Of a stretch of DNA of 64,000 nt, positions 1-8,907 are shown piece by piece. Made by a program: the position numbers and the translations under genes. Where the stretch lies: positions 52,532-116,531 of the forward strand of contig JAHHSN010000001.1 in the NCBI GenBank assembly GCA_020025195.1, read 5' to 3'. Positions within the stretch are counted from its first letter, which is position 1. Each line of letters begins with the position of its first letter. The notes beneath the pieces are model-generated. The model searched no databases, was not told the origin of the DNA, and saw only the letters and a program-made list of their open reading frames with translations. Origin of the DNA: Angelakisella sp. Its GTDB lineage: Bacteria > Bacillota > Clostridia > Oscillospirales > Ruminococcaceae.

Positions 1-356
1 AATCGAGATCCGGAAGAAGTAGTATTCCGAGCTGTCAGCGAGTGCCTATCCATGTGTTTGCCACGCAAGGCAAAAAGAAACGCTTAAACACGAACTAATT
101 AGAATTCGATAAAGTCGTTTCTGTTTTTTATCGGTTTTCTCTCATCGGAATCATTCGTAAGCGAGGCTCTGATCCTACAAAATAGTCTTTTGGTTGGGAC
201 GGTTACCCACACTTTGGCAAACGTCTCCGCACAGGAAATGGAAAAACAAGGAAAAATTAAAGGGGAACCCGGAACAATCTGTCGATAGAAGTGGAAAAGG
301 AGATGTAAATAGCGAAAACACTCTAACGATTTTATGGATAATAATTGGTATTTTAG
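1..356. other. Intergenic or unassigned left edge upstream of spo0A
   Basis: No gene is convincingly supported here. A + strand frame is open from base 1 to a TAA at 85-87 (28 codons, ending KAKRNA). It could be the 3' end of a gene lying outside the window, but I do not recognise it. The spoIVB gene that often precedes spo0A is not identifiable. A TGTCGATA sequence at 280-287 is one base from the core 0A box (TGTCGAA) but is weak on its own. Confidence 0.4.
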
Positions 357-385
357 TTGAAATCTTTGGAAATACATGGTAAAAT
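357..385 (+). promoter_or_regulatory. Candidate sigma-A-type promoter of spo0A
   Basis: TTGAAA at 357-362 and TAAAAT at 380-385 are separated by 17 bases. The -10 lies 44 bases before the ATG. A G-rich Shine-Dalgarno (AGGGGGG, 414-420) follows with 8 bases to the ATG. Vegetative and sigma-H promoters are known for Bacillus spo0A. I see no clear sigma-H site. Confidence 0.55.
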
Positions 386-428
386 CAAAACAATAAGTAT
401 TTCATGATATTTTAGGGGGGAATTGAGA

Positions 429-1217
429 ATGAACAATCGGAACATTGTATTAATTGCGGATGACAGCGGCGAATTTTGCAGCGGCTGCAAGAGAGCACTG
501 GATGGGAGAGGCTTTGAAACCATCCTCTGCCGAAAAGACGGGCACGTTCTCATGGAGATGATTGAGAAGTATCAGCCTAAAGTGGTTCTGATGGAAGCGT
601 TTATGAGCGGAATCGACGCTTTAGGAGTGCTCAAGGCAGTCGCTGCGGGAGAATGCCATGTTCATCCGACTATGATTACCATGTCCAATGTGGATGGCCC
701 CGGCATCTCAAGCCAACTCATTATGTACGGTTCGGCGTATCATTTTGTGAAGCCGTTTGACCCTCAGATTCTGGCAGAGCGGGTGGAAATGGTGATTGGC
801 GCGCGTCCGATCGTCGACCATTCCGAGGAGGCGGCAAGAGAGACGTCCATCAGCCTTGAATCGGTCGTCACCGACATCATTCTGGAGATCGGTGTTCCGG
901 CGCACATCAAGGGGTATCAGTATATCCGAGACGGAATTATGCTGGCGGTGCGGAATCCCGAGGTCATCAACGGGGTGACCAAGGTGCTGTACCCCACCGT
1001 TGCCAAGATGAACGGTACCACGGCTTCCCGGGTGGAGCGGGCGATCCGTCATGCCATTGAGGTTGCCTGGGATCGCGGCGACGTCGATGTTCTTAATTCT
1101 TACTTCGGCTACACCATTCACAATCTCCGCGGTAAGCCCACCAATAGTGAGTTCATTGCGATGATCGCTGATAAGATCCAGCTGAAATATAAAAACAGCA
1201 ATATCAAAATTGCTTAA
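429..1217 (+). CDS. spo0A: Spo0A-family sporulation response regulator with an atypical receiver (Asp56 to Glu)
   Basis: This is a 262-residue protein, close to the family norm of about 265, and the master transcription regulator of sporulation entry. The receiver domain is residues 1-125. The DNA-binding domain is about 140-262 and has the Spo0A signatures IILEIGVPAHIKGYQYIRDG and SRVERAIRHAIEVAW. In the receiver, the acidic pair D11-D12 and the K of VKPFD are kept. The phosphoacceptor position, LLDIIMP in Bacillus subtilis, reads VLMEAFMS here, so Asp56 is Glu and the following Pro is Ser. Glu can mimic phospho-Asp in some response regulators, so activity may not depend on phosphorelay input; that is inference. 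The ATG at 429 is preferred over the TTG at 423, which is too close to the Shine-Dalgarno. Monocistronic, with its own terminator. Confidence 0.95.
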   Translation: MNNRNIVLIADDSGEFCSGCKRALDGRGFETILCRKDGHVLMEMIEKYQPKVVLMEAFMSGIDALGVLKAVAAGECHVHPTMITMSNVDGPGISSQLIMYGSAYHFVKPFDPQILAERVEMVIGARPIVDHSEEAARETSISLESVVTDIILEIGVPAHIKGYQYIRDGIMLAVRNPEVINGVTKVLYPTVAKMNGTTASRVERAIRHAIEVAWDRGDVDVLNSYFGYTIHNLRGKPTNSEFIAMIADKIQLKYKNSNIKIA

Positions 1218-1244
1218 CGGCGAAGCTGAAAAAGGAGCTCTCAT

Positions 1245-1267
1245 CCCTCACGGGGTGAGGGCTTTTT
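1245..1267 (+). terminator. Rho-independent terminator of spo0A
   Basis: CCCTCAC at 1245-1251 pairs perfectly with GTGAGGG at 1255-1261 around a GGG loop, followed by CTTTTT. It lies 27 bases after the spo0A stop. Confidence 0.85.
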
Positions 1268-1317
1268 GTCGTTTGGAAAGGAATCGGAGCCCCAAAGCGT
1301 CGGAACAGTGGGAAAGT

Positions 1318-1348
1318 ACTGTTCATGGGACAGTGGTTATGATAAAAT
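1318..1348 (+). promoter_or_regulatory. Inverted repeat and AT-rich -10 ahead of addBA
   Basis: ACTGTTC (1318-1324) and GGACAGT (1328-1334) form a 7-3-7 dyad with one mismatch. It is followed by TATGATAAAAT (1338-1348), which contains two overlapping -10-like hexamers. No good -35 is visible. The dyad would sit in the -35/spacer region, which suits an operator or activator site. The half-sites do not match the usual Firmicutes LexA box. Confidence 0.35.
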
Positions 1349-1377
1349 AAAAATAACTGTGAGAGGAGGGAATGCGC

Positions 1378-4300
1378 TTGCTGCATCTCATTTTGGGACA
1401 GAGCGGGACCGGAAAAACCGAGGAGATCATAAAACAGGTGACCCAAACGGTAAAAAGTGGCCGGGAGGCGCTCCTTTTGGTACCGGAGCACGTTTCTTTT
1501 GAGATGGAGCGCCGTCTTTACGGGGCGCTTCTTCCCGAGGAAGCTATGCGCCTCAGACTTCTCAGCTTCCCCCGCCTTTCCGAAAATATTTTCCGGGAGT
1601 GCGGAGGGCTTACCCACCGGGCGCTGGATGACATGTCCCGCATTGTTATCATGAGAACGGCGGTCTCGGAGGTGAGGGACTCCCTTAAGGTCTATAAGCG
1701 ACAGGCGTCTCATGAGAGTTTTCTTTCCGAAATGCTGGACACCATTGGAGAATGGAAACGAGCCGGAATGACTCCCGATTCGATGCAGGAGCTTGCGGCC
1801 CGGCGTCCCGATGACGCTCTCAACCGCAAAATTGAAGATATCGCGCTCATTTTCGGGACGTATCAGACCATTCTGGAGCGCTCCTTCCACGATCCCCTAG
1901 ACGATCTCACTCGCGCGGCGGAAATGGCCGAACGGGTGCGCTGGTTTGAGGGAAGGGAGATCTGGCTGGACGGCTTCGACTATTTCAGCATCGCGGAGCG
2001 GGAAATGATCAATGTCATGCTGGGGCAGTCGACCCGGATGACCGTCGCCATGACGGCGGACGGCCTGAGCGGGGAAAGCGACCTCTTCGTTTTCCAGAAA
2101 AAATATCTTCGGCGGCTCATTCTGTTGGCAAGAGAGCGGGATATCAAGGTGGAAACGCCGCTTCTCCTCACCGAAAAATGCCGCTTTAAGAGCCCGGAGC
2201 TGGGGCTTTTGCAGGACGCCTTCCTTGGGGAGGAGACCGGACCGCTCCCCAAAACAGGGAACATCCGTCTCTTCCGGGCGGGGAACGCCTATGAGGAGAT
2301 GCACGCCGCCGCCGCCCTCATCATGAAGCTGGTGCGCGAGGAGGGCTATCGCTTCAGCGACATCGCGGTGCTCTGCCGGGATCTTGACCGCTACCGCTCG
2401 GCTTATCATGTCTTGGATCAGTATGGCGTCGCCTATTATTTGAGCGAAAAGGATCGTCTCATTTTCCATGCGCTGCCGTCGTTCCTCATTGGGGCCCTGG
2501 AGGCGGTCTCGCAGGATCTCCCCTCGGAGCTTCTCCTCAAGCTCGCGCGTTCCCCCGCCAGCGGACTGAGCGAACAGGAGGCGGGTGAGCTTGAAAACTA
2601 CTGCTACATCTGGTCGATTCAGGGGCGGGACTGGCTTTCGCCCTTTACCAATAATCCCGAGGGCATGTCCGACCTGCCCGAGGAAAGCTACCGGGCGGCG
2701 GCGATGGCCGTGGACGCCTCCCGAAAAAAGATCGTGGAGCCGCTGCTCTCGCTTCGGCGGGCGGCGGGGCGCTGTACCGGCGCGGAATTCGCGAAGCTTC
2801 TTTACCGCTATCTCACCGAGACGGACGCCCTCCAAAATCTTTCCGAGGGGCTGGACGAAGCGGGCAGGGAGCGGCTGGACCGGGAATGGAACTGCATTGT
2901 CGATGTCCTTGACCTCCTCACCGATTTCTTCGGGAATCCACAGCAGGACGGGAAGGAGCTGGCCGGCGTCTTTCGGCTTGCCCTTTCTCAAATCGACCTC
3001 GGTGACGTCCCCAATACCATCGACCATGTGACCTTTGCCGAGGCAGACCGCGTGCGGCTCTCCTCTCCCAGAGCGGTTTTTGTTTTGGGCGTGAACGAGG
3101 GTCTTTTCCCCGCGCCGGGAACGGTCACCGGCCTCTTTACCGGACGGGAACGGGAGACCCTGAACGAAGCAGGAGTGGAGCTCCCGATGGCGGGAACGGA
3201 CAATGCGCTGAGGGAGCAGTTTATCTTATATTCCGCGCTTTCCGCGCCGGCCGAACGCCTTTTTATCTCCTACACCACCGGTACGCTCAAGGGAGAGGGA
3301 AATATGGAGCTTTCGGTGCTGGTTTCGGAGCTGGCCGGCCGGCTGAACCTTGAAGCCGAGGGTGTGGAGACACTTTCGCCCACCGACTTTGTGGTGAATC
3401 TGGAGACCGCGAAGCTGGAGACGGCCGCCCGCTGGGGGAAAAACGACGCCGTGAGCGCCTCGCTCCAAAGCCTGCTTTGGGAAGCGGGCGAGGGAGACTA
3501 CCTTGCGGCGCTGGATGCCATTTCCAAGGATCTTCCCGCGGGGAGCATTACCCCGCGGCACGCGAAGGCGCTTTTGGGGGACGAGATCCGCCTTTCACCG
3601 ACCTCTATCGAGCGGTTCTATCAGTGCCCCTATTTTTATCTCTGCGATCATCTTCTTCGTCTGCGCCCCCGTCAGCGGGTGGAGCTTTCGCCCTTTGAGT
3701 CCGGCTCTGCCATCCACTATGTTTTGGAGCAGATGCTGAACCACCACAGGAGTGATGAACTGGCCGCCATGACTCCCGCCGAGCAGGGCGAGGAGATCGA
3801 GCAGTACTTGAAGGAATACATCAGCCGCATGGTGCCGGATGAGGACGCCGTTTCGGCACGGTTTCATTACCAGTTTGCCCGGCTCAGGCTGATGCTCGGC
3901 ATCATTCTGCGTCATCTTTCTGAAGAGCTTGCCCAGAGTGAATTTATCACCGCGGCGACGGAGGTCTCCGTGGGAGAGGGAAAAACGGTGCTTCCGCCCC
4001 TTCTGGAAACCGAAAACGAGACGCCCATCCGACTGGTGGGCTCCATCGACCGGGTCGATCTCTTTAAGACCGGGGAGGAAAACTACATCCGGGTGGTGGA
4101 CTATAAATCCGGCGAAAAGAACTTTAAGCTGGAAGAAGTTTTTGACGGCATCAATATGCAGATGCTCATCTACCTCTATGCGGTCTGTGATGACCGGAGC
4201 CGCCACTTCGGGACGGTTTTGCCGGCGGGGATCCTCTATGCCCCCACCAAGCTGCAGGCGGTGGACGCCGCCCCCGACGCGGACGAGGAAACCATCCGAA

Positions 4301-4665
4301 ATGAGGTTAATTCCGCCCTTAAGAGGAAGGGTCTTCTTCTGGATGACCCCACGGTGCTCCGCGCAATGGAACGGGATCTTGCGGGGGTCTACATTCCTGC
4401 CGAAATGGGCAAAAAGGAAGAACTCAGCAAGCGCTCTCAGGTCTATACGAGGGAGCAGTTCGCCGAGCTTAAGAAGCTGGTTTATCAGAACATCACCGAG
4501 ATGGGAGAAATGCTGGAACGCGGCGAGGTGAGCCCAATGCCGGCGGAAAGCGGGGGAAAGCGCCCCTGCGCCTACTGCGAGTTTGCCTCTCTCTGCAACC
4601 ATAGAGGGGAAAACGGCGCCGTCCGTATAGTCGGCCAAAAGGAGAAAGGAGGGGATGAGGAATGA
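1378..4665 (+). CDS. addB: AddB, ATP-dependent helicase/deoxyribonuclease subunit B
   Basis: This is the second subunit of the AddAB (RexAB-like) complex, which resects double-strand breaks and loads RecA. It is about 1095 residues. The Walker-A-like GQSGTGKT is at the N terminus. A RecB-type nuclease domain lies near the C terminus, with GSIDRVD and VVDYKSG. The iron-sulfur cysteines known from Bacillus AddB are present: one in FYQCPYF (about residue 750) and three in CAYCEFASLC near the end. Start: AGGAGGG at 1364-1370 lies only 1-2 bases from the ATG at 1372 but 7-8 bases from the TTG at 1378. The TTG gives MLHLILGQSGTGKT, matching the family N terminus, so I prefer it. It overlaps addA by 4 bases (ATGA). 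Confidence 0.95.
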   Translation: MLHLILGQSGTGKTEEIIKQVTQTVKSGREALLLVPEHVSFEMERRLYGALLPEEAMRLRLLSFPRLSENIFRECGGLTHRALDDMSRIVIMRTAVSEVRDSLKVYKRQASHESFLSEMLDTIGEWKRAGMTPDSMQELAARRPDDALNRKIEDIALIFGTYQTILERSFHDPLDDLTRAAEMAERVRWFEGREIWLDGFDYFSIAEREMINVMLGQSTRMTVAMTADGLSGESDLFVFQKKYLRRLILLARERDIKVETPLLLTEKCRFKSPELGLLQDAFLGEETGPLPKTGNIRLFRAGNAYEEMHAAAALIMKLVREEGYRFSDIAVLCRDLDRYRSAYHVLDQYGVAYYLSEKDRLIFHALPSFLIGALEAVSQDLPSELLLKLARSPASGLSEQEAGELENYCYIWSIQGRDWLSPFTNNPEGMSDLPEESYRAAAMAVDASRKKIVEPLLSLRRAAGRCTGAEFAKLLYRYLTETDALQNLSEGLDEAGRERLDREWNCIVDVLDLLTDFFGNPQQDGKELAGVFRLALSQIDLGDVPNTIDHVTFAEADRVRLSSPRAVFVLGVNEGLFPAPGTVTGLFTGRERETLNEAGVELPMAGTDNALREQFILYSALSAPAERLFISYTTGTLKGEGNMELSVLVSELAGRLNLEAEGVETLSPTDFVVNLETAKLETAARWGKNDAVSASLQSLLWEAGEGDYLAALDAISKDLPAGSITPRHAKALLGDEIRLSPTSIERFYQCPYFYLCDHLLRLRPRQRVELSPFESGSAIHYVLEQMLNHHRSDELAAMTPAEQGEEIEQYLKEYISRMVPDEDAVSARFHYQFARLRLMLGIILRHLSEELAQSEFITAATEVSVGEGKTVLPPLLETENETPIRLVGSIDRVDLFKTGEENYIRVVDYKSGEKNFKLEEVFDGINMQMLIYLYAVCDDRSRHFGTVLPAGILYAPTKLQAVDAAPDADEETIRNEVNSALKRKGLLLDDPTVLRAMERDLAGVYIPAEMGKKEELSKRSQVYTREQFAELKKLVYQNITEMGEMLERGEVSPMPAESGGKRPCAYCEFASLCNHRGENGAVRIVGQKEKGGDEE

Positions 4666-7600
4666 TTCATTGGACCTGTGCCCAGGAGGAGGCCATCACC
4701 GCCCGCGGTGGGGATCTTCTGGTTTCTGCGGCGGCAGGGAGCGGAAAGACCGCCGTTCTCACTGAACGCATCGTCTCTCTGGTGACCGAGGGAGACGCCC
4801 CGGTCGATATTGACCGCCTTCTGGTGGTGACCTTTTCCCGTGCGGCGGCGGAGGAGATGAAACGCCGGGTCGCGAAGCGCCTGCATGAGCTGCTTCGGGA
4901 GGAGCCGGGCAATGCCCGCGTAAGGCGTCAGCTTCTGCTCCTCGATCACGCCGACATCAGCACCATCCATTCCTTCTGCTTTCGGCTCATCCGGGAAAAT
5001 GCCCCCGCTTTGGGGCTGCCGGGGGATCTGCGGCTGGGGGATGAGCAGGAGATGAAGATCCTGCGGCAGCGGGTGGCGGCGGCGCTTCTGGATGAAGAAT
5101 ACAAGGCGGGGGATCCCCTCTTTTTTCGGCTGGTGGAACTGCTTTCCGGCGCCAAGACGGACCGTAATATGCAGGAAAACATCCTCAAGCTCTATGATTT
5201 TATCCGCAATCATCCGCACTATGAGGAGTGGGTCGAAACGCTCCTTCAGGATAACACCATGGGCCATTTTGAGGAAAGCCCCTGGTGCGCCATTCTGAAA
5301 AACTACGCCAAGGAAGTCTTGGAGGGCGCGCTGGCGCAGCTTCGCCGCGCCCAAATACTTTCACAGGGCGCCGAACCTCTGGCGGAGAAGCTGTCGACTC
5401 TCCTTGGCGGGGATATCCTCATGCTGGAGGACCTTTACGACGCCCTTTCACAGGAAAGCTGGGACGTTATTGTCTGTAAAGCATTAAACCTTTCCTTTCC
5501 GCGTTTCCCAACGATCCGCGATCCGGAGGTGCTGGTGCTGAAAGAGGAGATCCATGACATCCGCAAGGAGGTCTCCGCTTCGGTGTCCGCCCTTAAGGAC
5601 AAGGTATTCCTGATGACGGCGGAGAAAGCGGAGCGGGATGAACGGGAGCTTAGGCCCCTGATTCAGAAGCTCTTTGCGCTGGTGCTTCGGTTTGACCGGA
5701 AATTCACCGAGGAAAAGCTGCTCCGCGGCAAGATCGATTTCAGCGATCAGGAGCACTACGCCTTGCGCCTTCTCGGCGGGCGGGAGCACCCGACGGAGCT
5801 GGCCCGCGAGCTTTCCCGGCAGTATGCCGAGATCCTCATGGATGAGTATCAGGACACCAACGCCCTGCAGGAGGAGATCTTTGCCTCCATCGCGGCGGGG
5901 AAGACGCCCCGCTTTATGGTGGGAGACGTAAAGCAGAGCATCTATCGCTTCCGGGAAGCCTGTCCGGAAATCTTTCTGGAAAAGAAACAAAGCTACGCGC
6001 CCTATGACGGGTGCCATTATCCCGCGGTGCTTGCCCTTTCGGAAAACTTCAGGACGCGCCGGGAAATCACTGACTTTGCGAACGCTCTCTTTGCCGACCT
6101 CATGAGCCCTGCCATCGGGGAGATGACCTATGGGCAGGAGGACGCTCTCCGTGCCTGCTTCCCCTATGATTACGAAAGCCCGGTCCCGGTTACCATGCTG
6201 GAGCTGGATACTGCCGGGCAAAAGCGGGCCGACGCCGTGGAGGCGGAAGCCGATATGGTGGCGCAGAAGATCGCCGCCCTTCTGCGTGAGGGCTTTTTGG
6301 TGACGGAGGCGGGGAAGAAGCGCCCCGCGGAGCCCCGGGACTTCTGCATCCTGATGCGTACCGCCAAGAATCGCTCCAATGTCTATCTTAAGGCTTTGGA
6401 GCGGAGGGGCCTCACCGGACGCATTGAGCAGCGGGAGGGCTTTTTGGGAGCGCGGGAGATCGTCCCGGTTTTTTCCATGCTGAAGGTCCTTGAAAACCCG
6501 GTCCTCGATTTGGAGCTGGCCCGTGTTCTTGTATCGCCCCTCTATGGCTGTACGGCCGATGACCTTGCGGAGGTACGGGCCGTCTGCCGGCGGAACCTCT
6601 ATGAGACGATGCAGCAGGAGAAATTTTCGGGCAATGAGCGCTTCCGGGCTTTTTTGGAGGACTACCACGCGCTTCGCGCTCTGATGCAGTCGGCGCCCTG
6701 CTCCGAGGTGCTGCGGGAGCTTTACCGCCGTACCGATTACCCAAAGAAGCTGAGCGCCATGCGGGAGGGAGAACGGATGACCGCAAACCTCCGGCTCCTC
6801 ACCGAGTATGCCGCGGACTTTGAGGAAAACCGCCGCGCGGGGGAGGACTTCACGGAATATCTCACCCATCTGGAAGAATACGAGTACGACCTTCCGGCGG
6901 CGTCCCCTCCGGGCGAAAACGCGGTTTCTATCATGACAGTGCACCGTTCCAAGGGACTGGAATTTCCGGTTGTTTTTCTGGTCGATCTTGCCGCCAAATT
7001 TAATCTGGACGACAGCCGATCGGATGTCGCCCTCAACCGGGAGCTGGGCTTTGCCTGCAAGCTGCGGGACAACCGCGCCATGCGGCAGCATAAGACGCTG
7101 GCCTTTGTTGCAATGCTTTTGGAAAATCAGCGCGCCATGCTATCGGAGGAAATGCGTATCCTCTATGTAGCGGTGACAAGGGCACGGGAAAAGCTTTTCC
7201 TTACAGCGGCGGGCAATCTTGGCAGCATGAGAGCGCGTGCGGAGCGTCACAAGGAGCTGTTCCCGACGGCGGCGGTTCGGGGGTCTGGATGCTTTTACGA
7301 CTGGCTGGCCCCGACGGTGCTGCGCCTTTCCGAGGACCGGCACAGCCATGTGGAGCGCATTTCCCGGCTTGCCGGCCCGGAAAACGACGCGCAGGAGGAA
7401 AGGGAAGCGGCCCCGGCACCGGCCGAGGCGGATGAAGCGATCCTCAAGACCCTCCGGGAGAATATGGCCTACTGCTATCCCTACCGGAAGGAGACCCGGA
7501 CGCCCCGGCGTATTTCCGTCTCGGATCTCGCGGAACAGGATGCGAACCGGGAATTTCTGCTGCGGCGCCGTCCCAAGGCGCTCACGACGGAAGGACTTTC

Positions 7601-8108
7601 CGCCGCCGAACGGGGGACCGCCGCGCACAAGGTCATGCAGTTTGCCGATTTTACGGCGCTGAAACAGGATGCGGAGGCGGAGGTGCGCCGGCTGGTGCAG
7701 GAGGGCTTCCTCTATGAGGAGGAGGGCCGGAATCTGGAGACGGGGATGATCACTCGCTTTCTGGAGACCGATCTCGGACGGCGGCTTACCTCGGCCGAAA
7801 AGGTCTACCGGGAGATCCGCTTTATGCAGGAATTCAGCCCGGAGGAGCTGGCGGCGATTGATCCCTCGCTTCGCATTGAGAGCCGGACGGTGCTGATGGG
7901 CGCGGTGGACTGTGTCTTTATCGAACAGGGAAGCGCGGTGCTGCTGGATTACAAGACCGACCGGACCCGGGACCCTGAGGAGCTGCGCCGCCGGTATTCC
8001 GCGCAGGTGCGCCTCTACCGGGAAATCGTGAACCGCCAGCTGGGGATTCCTGTTCGGGAAATCTATCTCTATTCCTTCTACTCCGGGGAGGCGGTCCCCG
8101 TTCTGTGA
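4662..8108 (+). CDS. addA: AddA, ATP-dependent helicase/nuclease subunit A
   Basis: This is a UvrD/Rep-like SF1 helicase fused to a RecB-family nuclease (1148 residues) and the partner of AddB in double-strand-break resection. Helicase motifs appear in order: SAAAGSGKTAVL (Walker A), VVTFSRAAAEEM (Ia), LMDEYQDTN (II), VGDVKQSIYRFR (III), LSENFRTR (IV), MTVHRSKGLEFP (V) and LYVAVTRAREKL (VI). The C-terminal nuclease has GAVDCVF and LLDYKTD, the metal-binding Asp and catalytic Asp-Tyr-Lys region. It is translationally coupled to addB by an ATGA overlap. The stop codon lies next to a probable terminator hairpin. Confidence 0.97.
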   Translation: MIHWTCAQEEAITARGGDLLVSAAAGSGKTAVLTERIVSLVTEGDAPVDIDRLLVVTFSRAAAEEMKRRVAKRLHELLREEPGNARVRRQLLLLDHADISTIHSFCFRLIRENAPALGLPGDLRLGDEQEMKILRQRVAAALLDEEYKAGDPLFFRLVELLSGAKTDRNMQENILKLYDFIRNHPHYEEWVETLLQDNTMGHFEESPWCAILKNYAKEVLEGALAQLRRAQILSQGAEPLAEKLSTLLGGDILMLEDLYDALSQESWDVIVCKALNLSFPRFPTIRDPEVLVLKEEIHDIRKEVSASVSALKDKVFLMTAEKAERDERELRPLIQKLFALVLRFDRKFTEEKLLRGKIDFSDQEHYALRLLGGREHPTELARELSRQYAEILMDEYQDTNALQEEIFASIAAGKTPRFMVGDVKQSIYRFREACPEIFLEKKQSYAPYDGCHYPAVLALSENFRTRREITDFANALFADLMSPAIGEMTYGQEDALRACFPYDYESPVPVTMLELDTAGQKRADAVEAEADMVAQKIAALLREGFLVTEAGKKRPAEPRDFCILMRTAKNRSNVYLKALERRGLTGRIEQREGFLGAREIVPVFSMLKVLENPVLDLELARVLVSPLYGCTADDLAEVRAVCRRNLYETMQQEKFSGNERFRAFLEDYHALRALMQSAPCSEVLRELYRRTDYPKKLSAMREGERMTANLRLLTEYAADFEENRRAGEDFTEYLTHLEEYEYDLPAASPPGENAVSIMTVHRSKGLEFPVVFLVDLAAKFNLDDSRSDVALNRELGFACKLRDNRAMRQHKTLAFVAMLLENQRAMLSEEMRILYVAVTRAREKLFLTAAGNLGSMRARAERHKELFPTAAVRGSGCFYDWLAPTVLRLSEDRHSHVERISRLAGPENDAQEEREAAPAPAEADEAILKTLRENMAYCYPYRKETRTPRRISVSDLAEQDANREFLLRRRPKALTTEGLSAAERGTAAHKVMQFADFTALKQDAEAEVRRLVQEGFLYEEEGRNLETGMITRFLETDLGRRLTSAEKVYREIRFMQEFSPEELAAIDPSLRIESRTVLMGAVDCVFIEQGSAVLLDYKTDRTRDPEELRRRYSAQVRLYREIVNRQLGIPVREIYLYSFYSGEAVPVL

Positions 8109-8125
8109 GGACCGCTTTCCCTTTT
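8091..8125 (+). terminator. Probable terminator at the end of addA
   Basis: GCGGTCC (8091-8097) pairs with GGACCGC (8109-8115) around an 11-base loop that holds the addA stop codon. A pyrimidine tail TTTCCCTTTT follows. The U-run is interrupted, so termination may be partial. Confidence 0.5.
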
Positions 8126-8158
8126 GCTCCCGCTTTGCAGGAAGTTTACCGATCCCTC

Positions 8159-8187
8159 TTGACACGGGGGGAAGCTTCTGGTATTAT
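8159..8187 (+). promoter_or_regulatory. Strong promoter of infC-rpmI-rplT
   Basis: TTGACA (8159-8164), a 17-base spacer and TATTAT (8182-8187), with a TG extended -10 (TGG just before). The -35 is a perfect consensus. It leaves a leader of about 160 bases before infC, as expected for an attenuated ribosomal-protein operon. Confidence 0.8.
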
Positions 8188-8258
8188 ATATCAGTAAAAC
8201 AAAGCAGAACAGATTGTTCTCACCTGCCGCACCCGATGCAGGCACGGTCCATAGGATG

Positions 8259-8325
8259 AAATCCCTCCGGGGGATTTTATGCTGTTTGGCGTGAGCGATC
8301 TTTGTTCGTTCACGCTTTTGTTTTT
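8259..8325 (+). promoter_or_regulatory. infC leader: two hairpins, the second an attenuator-like terminator
   Basis: AAATCCC (8259-8265) pairs with GGGATTT (8271-8277). Then GCGTGAGCGA (8289-8298) pairs with TCGTTCACGC (8306-8315), 10 bp with one wobble, followed by TTTTGTTTTT. This terminator lies 30 bases before the infC start and after the promoter, so it can only act by attenuation. In Bacillus subtilis, L20 represses infC-rpmI-rplT through leader termination. The same logic is likely here, though I could not place an L20 binding site. Confidence 0.65.
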
Positions 8326-8354
8326 GAATCATTTCAGTCAGGAGGTGCTTTGCA

Positions 8355-8885
8355 ATCGCAAACAAAGAACTGCAAATTAACGAGGAGATCCGCGACAAGG
8401 AAATCCGGGTCATTGGTGCAAACGGAGATCAGCTCGGCATCATGAGCTCCCGTGACGCGTTCCATCTCGCCGTGGAAGCCAATCTGGATCTCGTTAAGAT
8501 CGCTCCCCAGGCCAACCCTCCGGTATGCCGCATCATGGATTACGGCAAATACCGTTTTGAGCAGGCCAAGCGCGAGAAGGAAAACAAGAAGAATCAGAAG
8601 GTCATTGAGGTCAAGGAGACCCGTCTTTCCCTCAATATTGATACCCACGATTTTGAGACAAAGGTGAACCAGACCAGAAAGTTCCTGATGGCCGGCAACC
8701 GTGTCAAGGTTTCCATCCGCTTCCGCGGGCGCGAAATGGCTCATTCTCAGCTGGGCCTCGGCATTATGGAGCGCTTTGCCCAGAGCTGTGCGGATATCGC
8801 AACAGTGGAAAAGCCTTCCAAAATGGAAGGACGCAGTATGATTATGTTTATGAGCGCGAAGCCCGCCCCCGCAACGAAACAGTAA
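8355..8885 (+). CDS. infC: Translation initiation factor IF-3, apparent AUC start
   Basis: IF-3 binds the 30S subunit, keeps the subunits apart and checks start-codon pairing. From the ATC at 8355 the product is 176 residues, with the full IF-3 N domain (INEEIRDKEIRVIGANGDQL) followed by PPVCRIMDYGKYRFEQAK and the C domain with VSIRFRGREM. The first in-frame ATG (8442) would delete about 29 conserved residues. No ATG, GTG or TTG lies in frame between the Shine-Dalgarno AGGAGG (8340-8345) and that region. ATC at 8355 has ideal spacing (9 bases); ATT at 8376 is the alternative. Rare AUU-type starts in infC let IF-3 limit its own synthesis in other bacteria. First gene of infC-rpmI-rplT. Confidence 0.93.
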   Translation: MANKELQINEEIRDKEIRVIGANGDQLGIMSSRDAFHLAVEANLDLVKIAPQANPPVCRIMDYGKYRFEQAKREKENKKNQKVIEVKETRLSLNIDTHDFETKVNQTRKFLMAGNRVKVSIRFRGREMAHSQLGLGIMERFAQSCADIATVEKPSKMEGRSMIMFMSAKPAPATKQ

Positions 8886-8907
8886 AAATTCTTAGGAGGA
8901 ATATAAA

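Noticed and set aside
1..87. 28-codon open frame at the left edge as the 3' end of a gene
   Set aside because: Too short and unrecognised; kept only as part of the unassigned edge.
280..287. TGTCGATA as an 0A box in the spo0A upstream region
   Set aside because: One mismatch, single copy, no flanking match; insufficient for a Spo0A site.
194..382. 62-codon + strand frame upstream of spo0A
   Set aside because: No ribosome site, no family resemblance, and it overlaps the spo0A promoter.
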